From assembly GCA_037833965.1 (NCBI GenBank), contig AP031358.1:7014001-7078000 (forward strand): 64,000 bases of DNA, written 5' to 3'. The position numbers and the translations under genes are program-made. Positions within the stretch are counted from its first letter, which is position 1; every line of letters begins with the position of its first letter. The notes beneath the pieces were generated by a model, which had not been told where the DNA came from, searched no databases, and worked only from the letters and a program-made list of their open reading frames with translations. Positions 48,094 through 59,518 of the stretch are shown here, piece by piece. Source of the stretch: Marchantia polymorpha subsp. ruderalis. Lineage: Eukaryota > Streptophyta > Marchantiopsida > Marchantiales > Marchantiaceae.

Positions 48094-48739
48094 TTAGTGG
48101 GTTATTACAAAATTTGATTGAAAAAGTGTTAAAGTTTTATATTGTCTCTTTCAAACTTCTCCCACAAGCATATTTGAAATTCTTTCGGCTCTTATGTGGA
48201 AACTAGAACATGGATTAAACATGCATTGGAACGTGAGCAACTTATAACTATTCCATTACATTTTGTAGACTCGCATTCTGTTGTTGTAGTTATTGAGCGT
48301 GGCTAGCATGCAGTGGATATGGATGTTGAAAATGTAACCCATCTTGAATTCGATACACTTGAACATTCACAAGCAAATGAAGTAAGTATTCTCTGCGCCG
48401 TGTATAATGGAATAATCACGGAAATTCAAGACCTTTGAAAATTCATATAGAAGTATCATTCATATGTCATATGATGATATCTCTAAGTTTAGTTTATGTT
48501 TTAAAGAGAGTATACGTAATCCTAAAACAACCTGACTTTAAAAAATGATGAGTTGGTTCAATTCTATGTAGAAATCTTCATGAAACTCTAGAATAACATC
48601 TCTACAGATAATACTGAATATATATTTCTGGAGACAAGATTGATAATTCACTCTTGTTAAACTAATTCTCACGATAACTCTTTGATAGAAAAAATGACTA
48701 AATTGAGAGGATATCTCAAAAAAACGTCAAAATATATTA
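48094..48739. other. AT-leaning region, no gene seen
   Basis: Short ORFs only. It lies between the end of the GC-rich element and an LTR-like fragment and may be part of another decayed element; no domain can be read. Confidence 0.4.
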
Positions 48740-49060
48740 GAATTGAGAAGATTCTCCACTCAAAATTTAGGCAACTTTTAAAGTGAGAAAACAAGTAGTA
48801 TCGATAACTGGAAGAATAGATCCAACGAGAGTGAATGACAATGTCCATAGACTCTTTGTATATGTTCCAAGCAAACCCAAGGGCTACTAGGACTCAGAAG
48901 TTGGAAAGAGACACCATCACTTCTATGACTCCTAAGTTGGAAAGAGTACTCGCCATTGTCACTAGTACTTCGAATTTGATTGTATATGTCAAATTCGTGA
49001 CTTAGCGCTATACTTGTGATGTTGGAGGTGGCACTCCACAATTAGAGTCTGCACCACTAA
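48740..49060 (+). repeat. Dispersed LTR-like fragment (copy 2)
   Basis: This shares ordered blocks with 16240-16560 (GGAAGAATAGAT, CGAGAGTGA, GACAATGTC, CTACTAGGAC, AAGTTGGAAAGAG). AAGTTGGAAAGAG itself occurs twice here. It sits just before duplicated segment c'. Confidence 0.35.
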
Positions 49061-49078
49061 ATTGTGTTCAAATCTGAC

Positions 49079-51560
49079 AGCTCCCTTGTTATTTTGGTTC
49101 TACAACCTTAAAACCTAGGCTTGGACATTCTACATAAACCTTAAATTCATCGTAAATCAATTGAAGACAAGAATCCATCATAACTTATACCTCCGTTGCA
49201 TTCGCTTGCTGTAGAAGTTTCTTGCCAGCTCAGCGTCTTTATCATCCATATCTACAACTTCATTACGAGGACCTGTTGACAATCTCCATATTCTTGATTT
49301 TAGACCCGTAAATTGCGGAAGGGAAATATGGTTCCTCGTAGCATTCGAATGTGGCGAAATAATGTAAATCTCTAGTTTTCATTTCCAGTTAATCCACAAT
49401 ATTCGCTAAAAGTCTTCATTAGACGGTACAAGAGATTTCTCAAATTCTAGAAAGATTGCTGCTTTTCTCGTTTCAGTAGTGTCTAATGAAAAGCTCATGC
49501 TTTTTAAACTATGACCAAGCTCTTGGCGCATAATACTATCATGAGGGCGAGCTTCAATCAAATATACGCCAGAAACAGATTATCAGCATTTCAGGACCCA
49601 AATTAGGTCTGAACTATCACCATGACAACCGTGTAAGATGTCATGCTATATGACTACCCCAGAAATGAAAACGGAATCTTAATCTTGCACTCTGACGAGG
49701 TATCAAGAATTTATTCAGGGAGGTAACAAAAAATGTATCTTGGACACTGTCTTGACTGGAGTCCCTAGATTAGATGTTGTAGAATTGCATTAGTTTGAGA
49801 CGTTTGAGCATTAGTTCTGAAAGTATTAAAAAGGTTAACTGTTGATCCAGTAATAGAGAATCTTGTGCTCTAATCTCTTTACAACTCTTGTTTTTGTAAA
49901 TCAAGTAGATTGTAAACATTGTATGTCTTAATGCCCTGGAAAAAATCCTCCTTTCGCAGTTATGAACTTTTCTCACTTTGGTATAAAAATGGAGGGAGGA
50001 TTTACGTACGTGTGTTAGGGACCACGTTCTCCTATCTCAATCTTGCCCTCTCACTAAACTTGAAAGTAGCGTCATTATATGTGGAACTCACTTGAGTTGG
50101 AAGCTTGATTTTCCTAAATTAGATTTTAGATTGGCTTCCTAGGGAGAACTTGAAGAGGGTGAAAAATGTACTGCCATGTGGTCGGATATCTAAGCTCTAT
50201 TTCCTTACTCAAACTCAACACCTGCATATCATGAAGGTTATGGGCTTGACAAGCAAATCCAATACCCCACTTTAAACTTGAATGGAAAGAGCTCGTCTGG
50301 TGCCTCCTCAACATAAGTGACACATGAAAAGAATAGTGGCCATGTCTGAACAGATTTTTTCCCTCATTTGTAGGTTTGTTTTTCCATACGTTGAAAAAAT
50401 TGCTACAATGTTTTACGATAAGAATCATTTCTTCCAAGTTTTTTCTAACTCTGAGTATCATTCAAGTCAATAGTAGCTAAGCTAGGACTTACCATTATTG
50501 GACTATCTCGTATATTAGATAAAATAAACCTTGTTTAATTCTTTTACAGTAAGTTTAATACAAATATATTTATCAAAACTAGAACCAATTTTTAGTCATA
50601 GTCCATCATAAAGACAGTCATATTCAGCCGTAAGCTTCAAATTTGATCCTTGTCACAATGTGATTAAAACTTTTTAGCTTATAGTCCAAAAATAAGGAAA
50701 AACACTTATCATCAATGCTACTCAGTTTTTCCAGAGCTCGCCATCAACCTTTTACATTTTGCTCCACAGCATTCTGGTAGAAGAAGATGGAAGACTCCAG
50801 AGTTTCCTCGATTGTTAAAGTTATCCTCACAACTTCGATGTGACTTCTTCTCTGCCATGTGGTCACCTAATACTACTACAATGCTAACGGAAAATCATGC
50901 CATCTTCATCCTCCTTGTTTATTGCAGCAATAGTAGCCTTGCTAACACTTGACTGAAGCGCATCATCTTTGACAAACTTTGTTTCATCCTTCAACATTTC
51001 TTCTTCCTCCGCACCATATCTGAAGTTGAACTCGGCAGTTTGCAGTTACCAGTAAATCTGAATATCTGATGCATGCTGTAGTACACTCATTCAACTTTCA
51101 TTCATCCTTCGTTGGAAAGTAGTCCCAATCCTATCTTTCAAGGTCAAGATGTCTTGCAACAATGTACTTTTGACTTTTGGAGCTCGTACTATTTAGTCAT
51201 ACTGAAGTCATAAATTGAAAAAATATAGTCCACCAAGCTTAGGACGTCATGATTATCATACATTGTGTCTCTAAATTGTAAGGTTGTTATTAGATGTCAA
51301 GGGTGCTTCCTCGTCTTTTGCCTTACATACTCCCATGAGCTCAACAAGGAGATATGGATCCTAAAATTGAGTATATAACAGTCACAGATCTTCAAGTTTT
51401 AAACAAAAACTTGAAGTATCATTCCGCAAATGTTTTCACATCTCTTGCAATTCGAAGTTTTTGACCATCGGAGTGAGAATGAGAATCATGTTTTCAACGT
51501 CCTGAGTCAGAATGGTGGCTATCTCCTCTATTCTTAGAACAATGCTTCATAGCCCCAAAC
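49079..51560 (-). pseudogene. Duplicated segment c (copy 2, c'): decayed unrecognised gene
   Basis: Collinear with segment c: 49079-49660 matches 30008-30600, and 50430-51560 matches 35130-36060. The 4.5 kb between those blocks in copy 1 is reduced to under 1 kb here. Minus-strand exon-like stretches include IATILTQDVENMILILTPMV (about 51520-51460), DPYLLVELMGVCKAKDEEAP (51360 leftwards, acceptor TTTTAG shared with copy 1), RYGAEEEEMLKDETKFVKDD (about 51026-50960) and SRIWRLSTGPRNEVVDMDD (near 49290). The equivalent of NADDLFLASLIEA is frameshifted here near 49570. The family is not recognised. Confidence 0.45.
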
Positions 51561-53630
51561 TCGAATTACGATCTATAAGCTGAAATTTTGATTAAACTTG
51601 TTGCACGGCTGCGCACGATTCTGAAAGAAAAAGTAATCAACAAACAAACAGGAAATTGAAGTTTACCATCAAACTCACTTCTTTACTGGTAAGAGTCTAA
51701 CACTTTGGTGACAAAGAAGAGTTTATAACACACACTATCAGACATAGGGCCAAGCTTTTAAATGGGATAACTTCTACTGCAACGGCGTAATGAATATCAA
51801 AATCATGATCGGCGCAGATCCGAAGTTACACTTATGCGCTCCTAGACCAAATTACAGAAAGTGTACAAATGAAAATTGGCTTGCTCACTGATGTTGATCC
51901 CTGGTTGTCTAGATTAGACTCTTTTGCAGCTGAAGCACAGCGTTCTACTGTCACATAAACTCGAAATATAATTTATTTTGGGACATGTAGCTTTCTGCTT
52001 CTAAATAATATGGTGGCGGAAGTTAGAATTACTGATGCCTAAAAGTTCATGGACGATTGTTTGAACTATCGATCTCCAACTGGTCGATTGATTGAACTCT
52101 CGGTCTCCAACTGCTGTATCAAAAGCTGCAGGTCAGCGAAGCTGCTTGTTCGTACTTATTTTGGTTGCATGTAAGATTTGATGTGTTTTGTGTTGTGGAG
52201 CCCTTCATTTCAGGTCGAGAAGGCTCAGTGCGGTCTATCTCGATTTTGCAAGTGAAGTTTCGGAAGCTTCATAGCTTGTGATCATTTCACTGCTCTTGAT
52301 TGTTCCCACAGGCCTGCTGGCAATCAGGACCCCGGCCTCCCAGTTTACGAAGTTGGTCAATGTCGACAGAATCTGGTGTACGTGAGCTGGGAAAGATTTC
52401 AGGAAGGGCGGCGGTGATACGGTCTCTGAACGTGAGTGTGCAAGGATCCGGGCAAAATTGGCGAGAACCTGTGACAGCAGCAAGAATGTTCGGTCCCGCT
52501 CTGAATGAATACCAAGACTCTCTCAGCTTCGGATCATTTCAACCCTCCCCTCTCCTCATCCCCTCCTCCCCTTCCACCAGAGGAAAGGTCTCGAGATGCT
52601 CACGATCGCACAACACGTCGAAAAATCCCATGAACATAATATAACAAACAAGTTACATCGACGTGCTGCTCTGATCAAAATTTCCGAAGCTCAGTGCTTT
52701 GCATGTCTGCGGCGAGAAAGTGCTACGCACGAACAGACGTCGTCATTCCATTTCTTTGCGCCAAAAACTAAGCACTACGAGTCACAGCGTCTGTGATCAG
52801 GTCCCCAACTTCCTCGTCTGTCCCGTATTCGAGATCACTCGTTTTCCTTACGTGTTTTCAGCATATTGAGTCAAACAAGAGACTGTCAGTGCATTGTTCA
52901 TGAAGGTTTGGCATTGGTTCTAGATAGGTGGATTCGGAAACCACGGCCCCGTGCCCTTCGTGGTCTACTGGTCCATCAATCTAAGACTCACACTGCTGTC
53001 ATCGTGTCTGGCTGTCAGTATGGGGAAACAAATCCAACTACCCATAACAGAGAGACACAAAAAGCTACGCCAAATTCATATGAATGGAGATTCTCAGACA
53101 TGGCAGCAAATAATGCGGAGTAACAGAACTTTTACTTTCTTCGAATGTGAACAATAGCCAACTCGTCACAAGAGAACTTATTGTCATGGGACACATACGC
53201 ATTTTTCCCCGGCATACATTGTGCTGCATGTTTCGACCCGGAGCTTTTATGAATTGCCCTGCGATGAATGCTACCGGGTGTTTCCCATCCCCGTTCAATA
53301 TACCCAGCCGTGACCACTGATCTCATAAGTCCCAAACAATAACGGTGGCACAAAGATCATCTTTCTGATCTTACAGGAGCTCAATCTACCGACCACCGGA
53401 CTGTCATCGAAAAGTTTGACAATATTCACATTGATCGAAAAGCCTCCACGGCACATCAGACACCATAATAAAATTTTCCTGAACAGACTGTCTTCTCTCC
53501 ATGTGAACATTTTGCGGTAATGGAAATAAATTAAAAATTGCTGAAATTTCTGTGACACCCATCGAGCAGCAATGCTTGGCTGACTTCCAGCGAAACTTGA
53601 CCTCAAACGAGATACATCCAAAGTTGCTGC
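51561..53630. other. Unassigned region
   Basis: Composition becomes more balanced from about 52.2 kb. Short overlapping ORFs (52235-52483 minus, 52300-52644 plus, 53065-53298 minus) match nothing known. It could include the 3' UTR of the minus-strand gene that ends at 53631. Confidence 0.4.
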
Positions 53631-54752
53631 CTATTCCGATTCGTCCGAACAAACTTGCTCTCGTACAAGTGCGGTTTGCACGCGGAATATAGTCCTGCCC
53701 TCGACTTTGTTGACGGTGTTGACGAACTTGTGAGCGTCCTCGCAATTGAGTCGGGCAAGATCTGCATCCGGAAGAGCTGCGCACGCGTCTGGTTTCTCCA
53801 TGAAGAATCCAAGCTCGTCCTGGCTGTGATGCCAGAAGACGATAGAATGAGGCAGGACACTGGCTTTAGTCCAAGCTGGGAGCTCATACATGTAGTGACA
53901 GAGCTGATCGAGAGAGAAGACGAATGTGTTGGAGCGCACATGAACGATCAGGGAGCGAGCGGCGACTTTGGAGTCTTCGAAACGAAGCTCGTCATCTCCA
54001 GAGGGCTCGTTACTTTTGTCGGTGCACATCTCAGTCTCTTGTGATTTCGCACTGCGACCGAGAAGATTCGATCTGATGAGTCCAACTTCTTGCTCCAGCT
54101 GAGACAAGGCCGTGGCGATGTTGTGCAGATGCTGAGCTGCCGTGCAAGCGGTGGGAAAGCGGTTCAGGTGCTGCTGCCAGTCCTCGAGCCTCGCGATGAT
54201 CCACTGAATAATGGGAGAGTCCGAGCGAGGCGAGGTGCAGCTGTTGATGAATTTCACTCCCTTCTGCTCCGTGCTGCTGGAATTGACCTCCGTGTCGGGT
54301 TGCGTGAGACCGATCGAAGTGCTGGAGCCCCATGATGCATTGACTGAATCATTCCCTCGATCAACCTCCAGGGCCTTCATCCCCAGCGTAGTATTGTCGG
54401 GCGACAGCTGCATTCCGAGCTGCGTGCAGGGGTGGAGGGAATCCGACAAAGAAGGCCCTCTGAAGCGACTCCTGAAATCTGAAGCTGGAGAGTGGATTGT
54501 GCTGTCACCATCGCGCTGCGACGGCCGCTGCTGCTTCATCGGCAACAGATTCTGAAACAGCCCCTGAGCGTACTCGTCGATGTCTTCGTTTTCCACACTG
54601 TTGGTGCAGGAGTAGGCGTCGGCGCTGACGTTCTGAGCTTGTTTCGTGCAGGGGGAGTGAACGCTCGAGCCTTGATCAGGAATGAACGTCTCATAGTTCA
54701 GATCGTAAACGTCACCAGCACCAAGGAAGTCGATAGTGCCGTGGGCGACCAT
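53631..54752 (-). CDS. Unrecognised 373-aa protein, single-exon ORF
   Basis: This is the cleanest long ORF outside transposons. I choose the ATG at 54752-54750 (MVAHGTIDFLGAGDVYDL) because the four codons above it start at a TTG; the A/G context GAAGGATGG suits initiation. The N-terminal 170 residues are polar, Ser/Gln-rich and probably disordered (MKQQRPSQRDGDSTIH). A helical central part follows (WIIARLEDWQQHLNRFPTAC, then HNIATALSQLEQEVGLI). The C-terminal 110 residues look folded (VFSLDQLCHYMYELPAWT, SIVFWHHSQDELGFFMEK). No signal peptide or membrane segment is seen. I do not recognise the family. GC content is higher than in the flanks, consistent with a real coding region. Confidence 0.65.
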   Translation of the reverse strand: MVAHGTIDFLGAGDVYDLNYETFIPDQGSSVHSPCTKQAQNVSADAYSCTNSVENEDIDEYAQGLFQNLLPMKQQRPSQRDGDSTIHSPASDFRSRFRGPSLSDSLHPCTQLGMQLSPDNTTLGMKALEVDRGNDSVNASWGSSTSIGLTQPDTEVNSSSTEQKGVKFINSCTSPRSDSPIIQWIIARLEDWQQHLNRFPTACTAAQHLHNIATALSQLEQEVGLIRSNLLGRSAKSQETEMCTDKSNEPSGDDELRFEDSKVAARSLIVHVRSNTFVFSLDQLCHYMYELPAWTKASVLPHSIVFWHHSQDELGFFMEKPDACAALPDADLARLNCEDAHKFVNTVNKVEGRTIFRVQTALVREQVCSDESE

Positions 54753-55560
54753 CCTTCCCTGCAAGTGTTCTGACTAGCTAATGTCTGTGTGTTCCGAGTA
54801 ACCTAACCACCTAGAGGAAGAACCTGAAATCTCCCGATCGTGGATAGAGCTCTTCTTGTAATGGTTTTCACCTACTATCAATTCAACTCGAACAGAAATT
54901 TCTCGGCAGATCGAAGACTATCTACAGAGAAGCTTCACTCGAGTGCTGCAGGCGAATACGAAGTCCATGGTTTCGACCGATCGACAGTGATGATCGAGTG
55001 CTTGGCGGGTAATGTGGACAGTGGCTCCGTGCCAGGAGACTTTAGTATGAGTTCACTTCGCATATTCAAATTCATCTCCTTGGATCATGTTCTCGACAGT
55101 TGGAAGCGCAGGTCGACGTTTTACGAAATTTGACTCAAGAGCTCCGTTGCTCGGCCCCAACAGCAAATTGCATGTAGCCATAGCGGATTTCTACACGATA
55201 GCAGCTCGCTCTATTTCAAATGAATATTCAAACCTCTGAATCAGCTCGTTGGGATTTTGAAGTCTTGAGCCTCCATAGTCGATCAGTTTTCATGATGCAA
55301 AAAATTCACTGCATGCGTCTGACGCCCTTTTAGCCTTCGAGCCTTCAACAAATCTATTTTCTCCGTGCAGAATTGAGTCGACCTCTAGGCGTGCTCGCAA
55401 GGTCTGGCAAGGCACTGCGCGGGTTGACAGAACAATGGTAGCATGGAACTCAATCCCAATTGCACTACATATGTTAATACTCACGTCCTACAAAATATGG
55501 AGAGAGCTCTCAAATTAGTAAATACTTATCAACTGTTATGTCTGGATATATGGAAGTTAT
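54753..55560. other. Upstream flank of the 373-aa gene
   Basis: This should hold the promoter and 5' UTR of the minus-strand gene; no clear TATA box was found. A 97-codon plus-strand ORF at 54840-55133 starts at a non-ATG codon and matches nothing known. A divergent gene is possible but unsupported. Confidence 0.35.
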
Positions 55561-56690
55561 TGAATAGAATTTGAAATATGTGGTATGCAAAAGTCTAAAA
55601 AAACACAATACAAATTCTCAACTAGAAAAAAACCAAAAATAACTAAAACTAGTGTCTAGAGATATCTAAAACTAATAACATTATTCAAAAAATAACCTAA
55701 ATCATAAAACTCAAGCTGTACTAAAGAATAAAAATTCTCAATAGCATCCTTATGTGACACTCTAATACCTCTATAAGTAATAAACACATGTTCTTCATAC
55801 TCAACTTTTTCTCATCACATAGCTTACAACTATATTCACTCCTATTAGTGTTCAACAAACTACTTTTTCAATCCAAGACTATGAGATCATGTTCCATGTC
55901 GAGCAATCATATGACATTTATTGTGAACAAGCATAAAATTCACATGAAATTGATAAAACTCCATTTAAATGACTCATCTACTTCAAATAATATTGAGAAT
56001 TTTCTCTTTAGAACGTTCTCAAAGTACCATAGGTTGCAAATCCCAATTGAATTCCGTCAAATTACATCTCAAATACCAAATCATCACATCTACAAATCAT
56101 AGTTTGGGACGTGTGGCACACAAAGCGTCAAGAGTAAGTCAAAAAGCATCAAGATATCTAAGTATTCTTACGTAACTAATACTCAATAAGAGAGCTTCAG
56201 CCTCATTAGGTAGACAACATGTTTCTTCAAGAAAAATAGCATATGAAGTCTGGAATCTCACATCCAATTTTTCTTGTAAGAATATCTTTTGCATTTTCTC
56301 CAAATGTTGCCAACATGTTTTCTTACGACAAAGATACCACAATTATGTTCCATATAAGATAACCGGAAACACTAAGCTCCTGAATAATAATTTCCTAAGA
56401 TTCCAAGATGCTAGATGAGCTCCTCTACATCTATTTAACAAGGAATATAGAGCTTTGAAATAAACTTCTATATTCTTTTGCACACAAAGTGCCCAACTAT
56501 AATCGTGTGAGAAGTCAATGACCAAATATTTGTAACTCCTCACTTGTTACAACTCTAATCCTTTGTAAAAGAAAGAAAGCTTGGATCTAATGTCTACAAT
56601 AATGACTTTTGATTTTTCCAAACTGAACTCTATCCAATTTTGAGTGGCATTCCGTGCTAGTAATATGACATCATCTGCATAAAAAACGCT
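55560..56690 (-). mobile_element. LINE (non-LTR) reverse transcriptase remnant
   Basis: The minus strand begins with the RT catalytic motif FYADDVILLARNA (YADD at 56681-56670), then a degenerate FSLEKSKVIIVD, then YKYLVIDFSHDYSWALCV, KALYSLLNRCRGAHLASWNL and LFRSLVFPVILYGT (to 56343). Next come KTCWQHLEKMQKIFLQEKL and NEAEALLLSISYVRILRYL (to about 56139). This is the usual thumb and C-terminal region of plant LINEs. Stops and a frameshift at about 56342 show it is dead. Further degraded sequence to about 55560 probably belongs to the C-terminus. No 5' part or poly(A) end was located. Confidence 0.8.
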
Positions 56691-56699
56691 TTGATGACA

Positions 56700-57588
56700 A
56701 AGTAGTCTTTAATTCAACATATAATTATTTATAAATTTTCATTTTTTTAATTTGATTTCTATATTGATTTTTTTTTTTTTATTTTACCAATGTTGATTGA
56801 AACTGAAATTCAAACTTGTCGATTGGAGTCTCAAGATTTTTGTCAACAAATTTTTGTATCATTTTAATATTAAATTTAATAATCTCATAATTCATGACTT
56901 TTAAGATAGTGCTTTTCAAAAAAATTTAAGTCTTGATTTGACAAAGTTCTGAGCTCCAGTAAAAATTATTGTAAAGCATTATATGATGTCATCTTCATAT
57001 AATTTGAATAAATATCAATTAAATTTAGAATAAAATAATCATATAACTACTAAAAAATCTCTATATTTATATTCAGCATATTATATAACACTAATTATTC
57101 ACCAATTTCTTTCATTACTGAATGCTTTTTCATTTTTGTTGATTTATATTGGAGCAATATATTTAAGATTCAATTCATTGAACATATATCATACCTATTG
57201 ATAAATAAAATTCTTTTGATTAATTTAATTTAATTTTAGCATTTATATTAATAGATGAAAATATTTGAGACCCTTGAATCCAAATCCATAAGACCAAAAT
57301 TAATCTATAAATAGACTTCTCTTTATAAATAGTTTGTGAAAGAGAGACATGTTAAAAAACTCGAAATCTTTACACTGTTTCATTGTAGCATCTATACATG
57401 CATGAATGTGACACTTTTTCATCTATTATTTATTATCTTATCTCGAATAAGTTTATACCTAGATTATCAATCTAGGTATAAACTTATGTAAACTTTAATG
57501 AACTTAAACCATTCATCAGAATCTTAATATTTTTGTAAAACACATCACATACTCAAAAGAATTACAAGTTAGACTTAATATCATTGTA
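56700..57588. other. AT-rich tract with a perfect palindrome
   Basis: Very AT-rich with no ORF. It contains a perfect inverted repeat at 57447-57487. Confidence 0.55.
57447..57487. repeat. Perfect inverted repeat, 19-bp arms, 3-nt loop
   Basis: ATAAGTTTATACCTAGATT (57447-57465), ATC, then its exact complement (57469-57487). It could act as a hairpin, but nothing marks it as a terminator or small RNA. Confidence 0.95.
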
Positions 57589-58115
57589 TTGTATATCAGG
57601 AATTTGAGAGATGTGAATTCCACAATTCAACAAGGGTTGGTGTATACAAAAGTACATGAGATTCATGAGAGTCTCATGAAAGTGTGCAAGGTTTCCAATT
57701 TTAGACATGTGGCTGACACATCAACCATATGGATTCAAAATACTTTTTGTTTCAAAATGGAGGATGTGTTATGGTGTTGTAGAATGGAGAAGCAAGAACC
57801 ATAGCACTTCAGCTCTAGCTTTTAGGGAATCATGATGGAAAGCTTTGAGAGGAGCATTATGTGGTGTCATATGGCTACGAAACTCTTTCCTTCTAATTTC
57901 GGTAGTTTGTTTTATGCTCCACAACAATATGGTGTGAAAAACTACAGTGCAGTGCAATTTGCCCACAACTATGTAGTACATACTAAGAGTAAGCATTTGA
58001 ACTTTAGGCAAAAAATGTCTTAAAAGACAACCAAACTGCAGAAAATCTCACAAAGGCACTCACTAATATGAAAGTGAGCAAACTAGAGAGTTTCTGGTCT
58101 TAAATCTTTTCTACA
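57589..58115 (+). mobile_element. 3' end of a copia pol (RNase H) on the plus strand
   Basis: The frame reads EDVLWCCRMEKQEP (equivalent to the W-x-S-K-K-Q block), then a damaged S-S-x-E-A-E-Y region, MMESFERSIMWCHMATKL, FAHNYVVHTKSKHLNFRQK (the N-P-x-x-H-x-R-T-K-H-I block) and DNQTAENLTKALTNMKVSKL (the A-D-x-x-T-K block). Stops at about 57800 and 58020 break it. The expected LTR just downstream was not identified. Confidence 0.75.
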
Positions 58116-59500
58116 TCCTTTAAGCATGGAGGGTTGGTTTGGATAACCCTTCAATCGGTCGCCTCATGTGACATCGGCCTTCGCTTGTCTTAATCATGCA
58201 TAGTAATTGTGAGTGAGTGTGTGCTTGTGTGTTTTCATGTGATCGCTTCCTGTTCTTTATTGTAAACCTGCATCGTGATATCTGCGAAGACCGTTGTAGT
58301 AGTTCCTTTGGTTTCATGCAAGGCTTCATGTATATTTTCCTGCTGCTAATTTTTCCTTTCTACTCATTATGGACAACTTGTAGTTAAAGTTACCCAAGAC
58401 CTTCTGTTGTATACTAAATCCTCTAAGTCTATCAATGTGGTATATTGCCTGAAGTAGAATGAGTGGAATATCTCTGTGTCACTGGAACATATTCCCTGTA
58501 TTTGCATAGAGACAGAGCAAAATCTGCATCTTCACGTTCTATCTGAGATGGATACTTACAGTTTAAACACCACGAGACCAATACAAAGATTATATTCGGA
58601 CGAAAAGCAGTAATTAAGAATTATATGTGCTTCGTCCTTTGCTAGTCGAGTTGGACGTGCAGTAGGTCGTTCCATTACCCACAAACATTCACCTGATTTG
58701 GAAACTCATACTGCAACGTTCATACCCAGTTCGAGGAGAAAAAAACCCATCAAGCATATCTGTTTCAAACTATTGTCAGCATGTTGAGATGCACACACGC
58801 ACTTCAGATAAGAAAGATGCAGTGAGGAACACAGAGTGTCAATCAATAAGGAAGGACATGAAGGTGACCCATCTACAGAGTCCAAGTAGTGAAAATATGA
58901 CGTTATTGGTTTCTCATTCTCAATAAAACTTCGAACAAGAGTCCTCCGATTGCGGTCATTGGTAATAAGTTTTCTGAGACGAAGTAATGCACGTTAAGCA
59001 GTTAAGACAGAATTTCTGGTTTCCAGGAGAGCGATAAACATACAGAAACTTAGATCTTGTCCACCACTACTCTCCTTTCCAAAATAGTTAAACAGATTTT
59101 AGAGTCCACTGTACCTGAAGAGTGCACTAACGAAAGCAAGGTGTCTGCTTGAATTGATTAGCTCTCGAAGATATACGACTGAGACTTGTTGAGACTTGTA
59201 ATCTCGACTGTACATAGCAAGGTCTATATCTTCAAAAGCCGAATGGTCTAAAAAAAATCTTGGAAATATAATAAAGAATTTAGCATTGGCACTGTGTGCT
59301 TGACAGCACAGGTTACATGCCATTACCTTTGTGATCTAATGCGTCTCTGACGTATAAATGAAATTAGAGATTTTCACCTCCAATCGAAAAATTGGAATAT
59401 AATATATACAGAGCATGTACTGGAGTTCGAGTACGTTTCATACTGACACTTTCTAGTTTCTATACATGCTCTCTGTGACATGAACCCCTCTTTCCAATTG
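58116..59500. other. Unassigned region upstream of nothing recognisable
   Basis: Only short ORFs occur (58120-58329 minus, 59099-59323 minus). If the 59.5-60.8 kb gene continues past a splice donor at its end, later exons would lie here. An imperfect inverted repeat (CCCCTCTTTCCAA with TTGGAAAGGGG) sits at 59485-59517. Confidence 0.35.
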
Positions 59501-59518
59501 ATTTGGTTGGAAAGGGGT

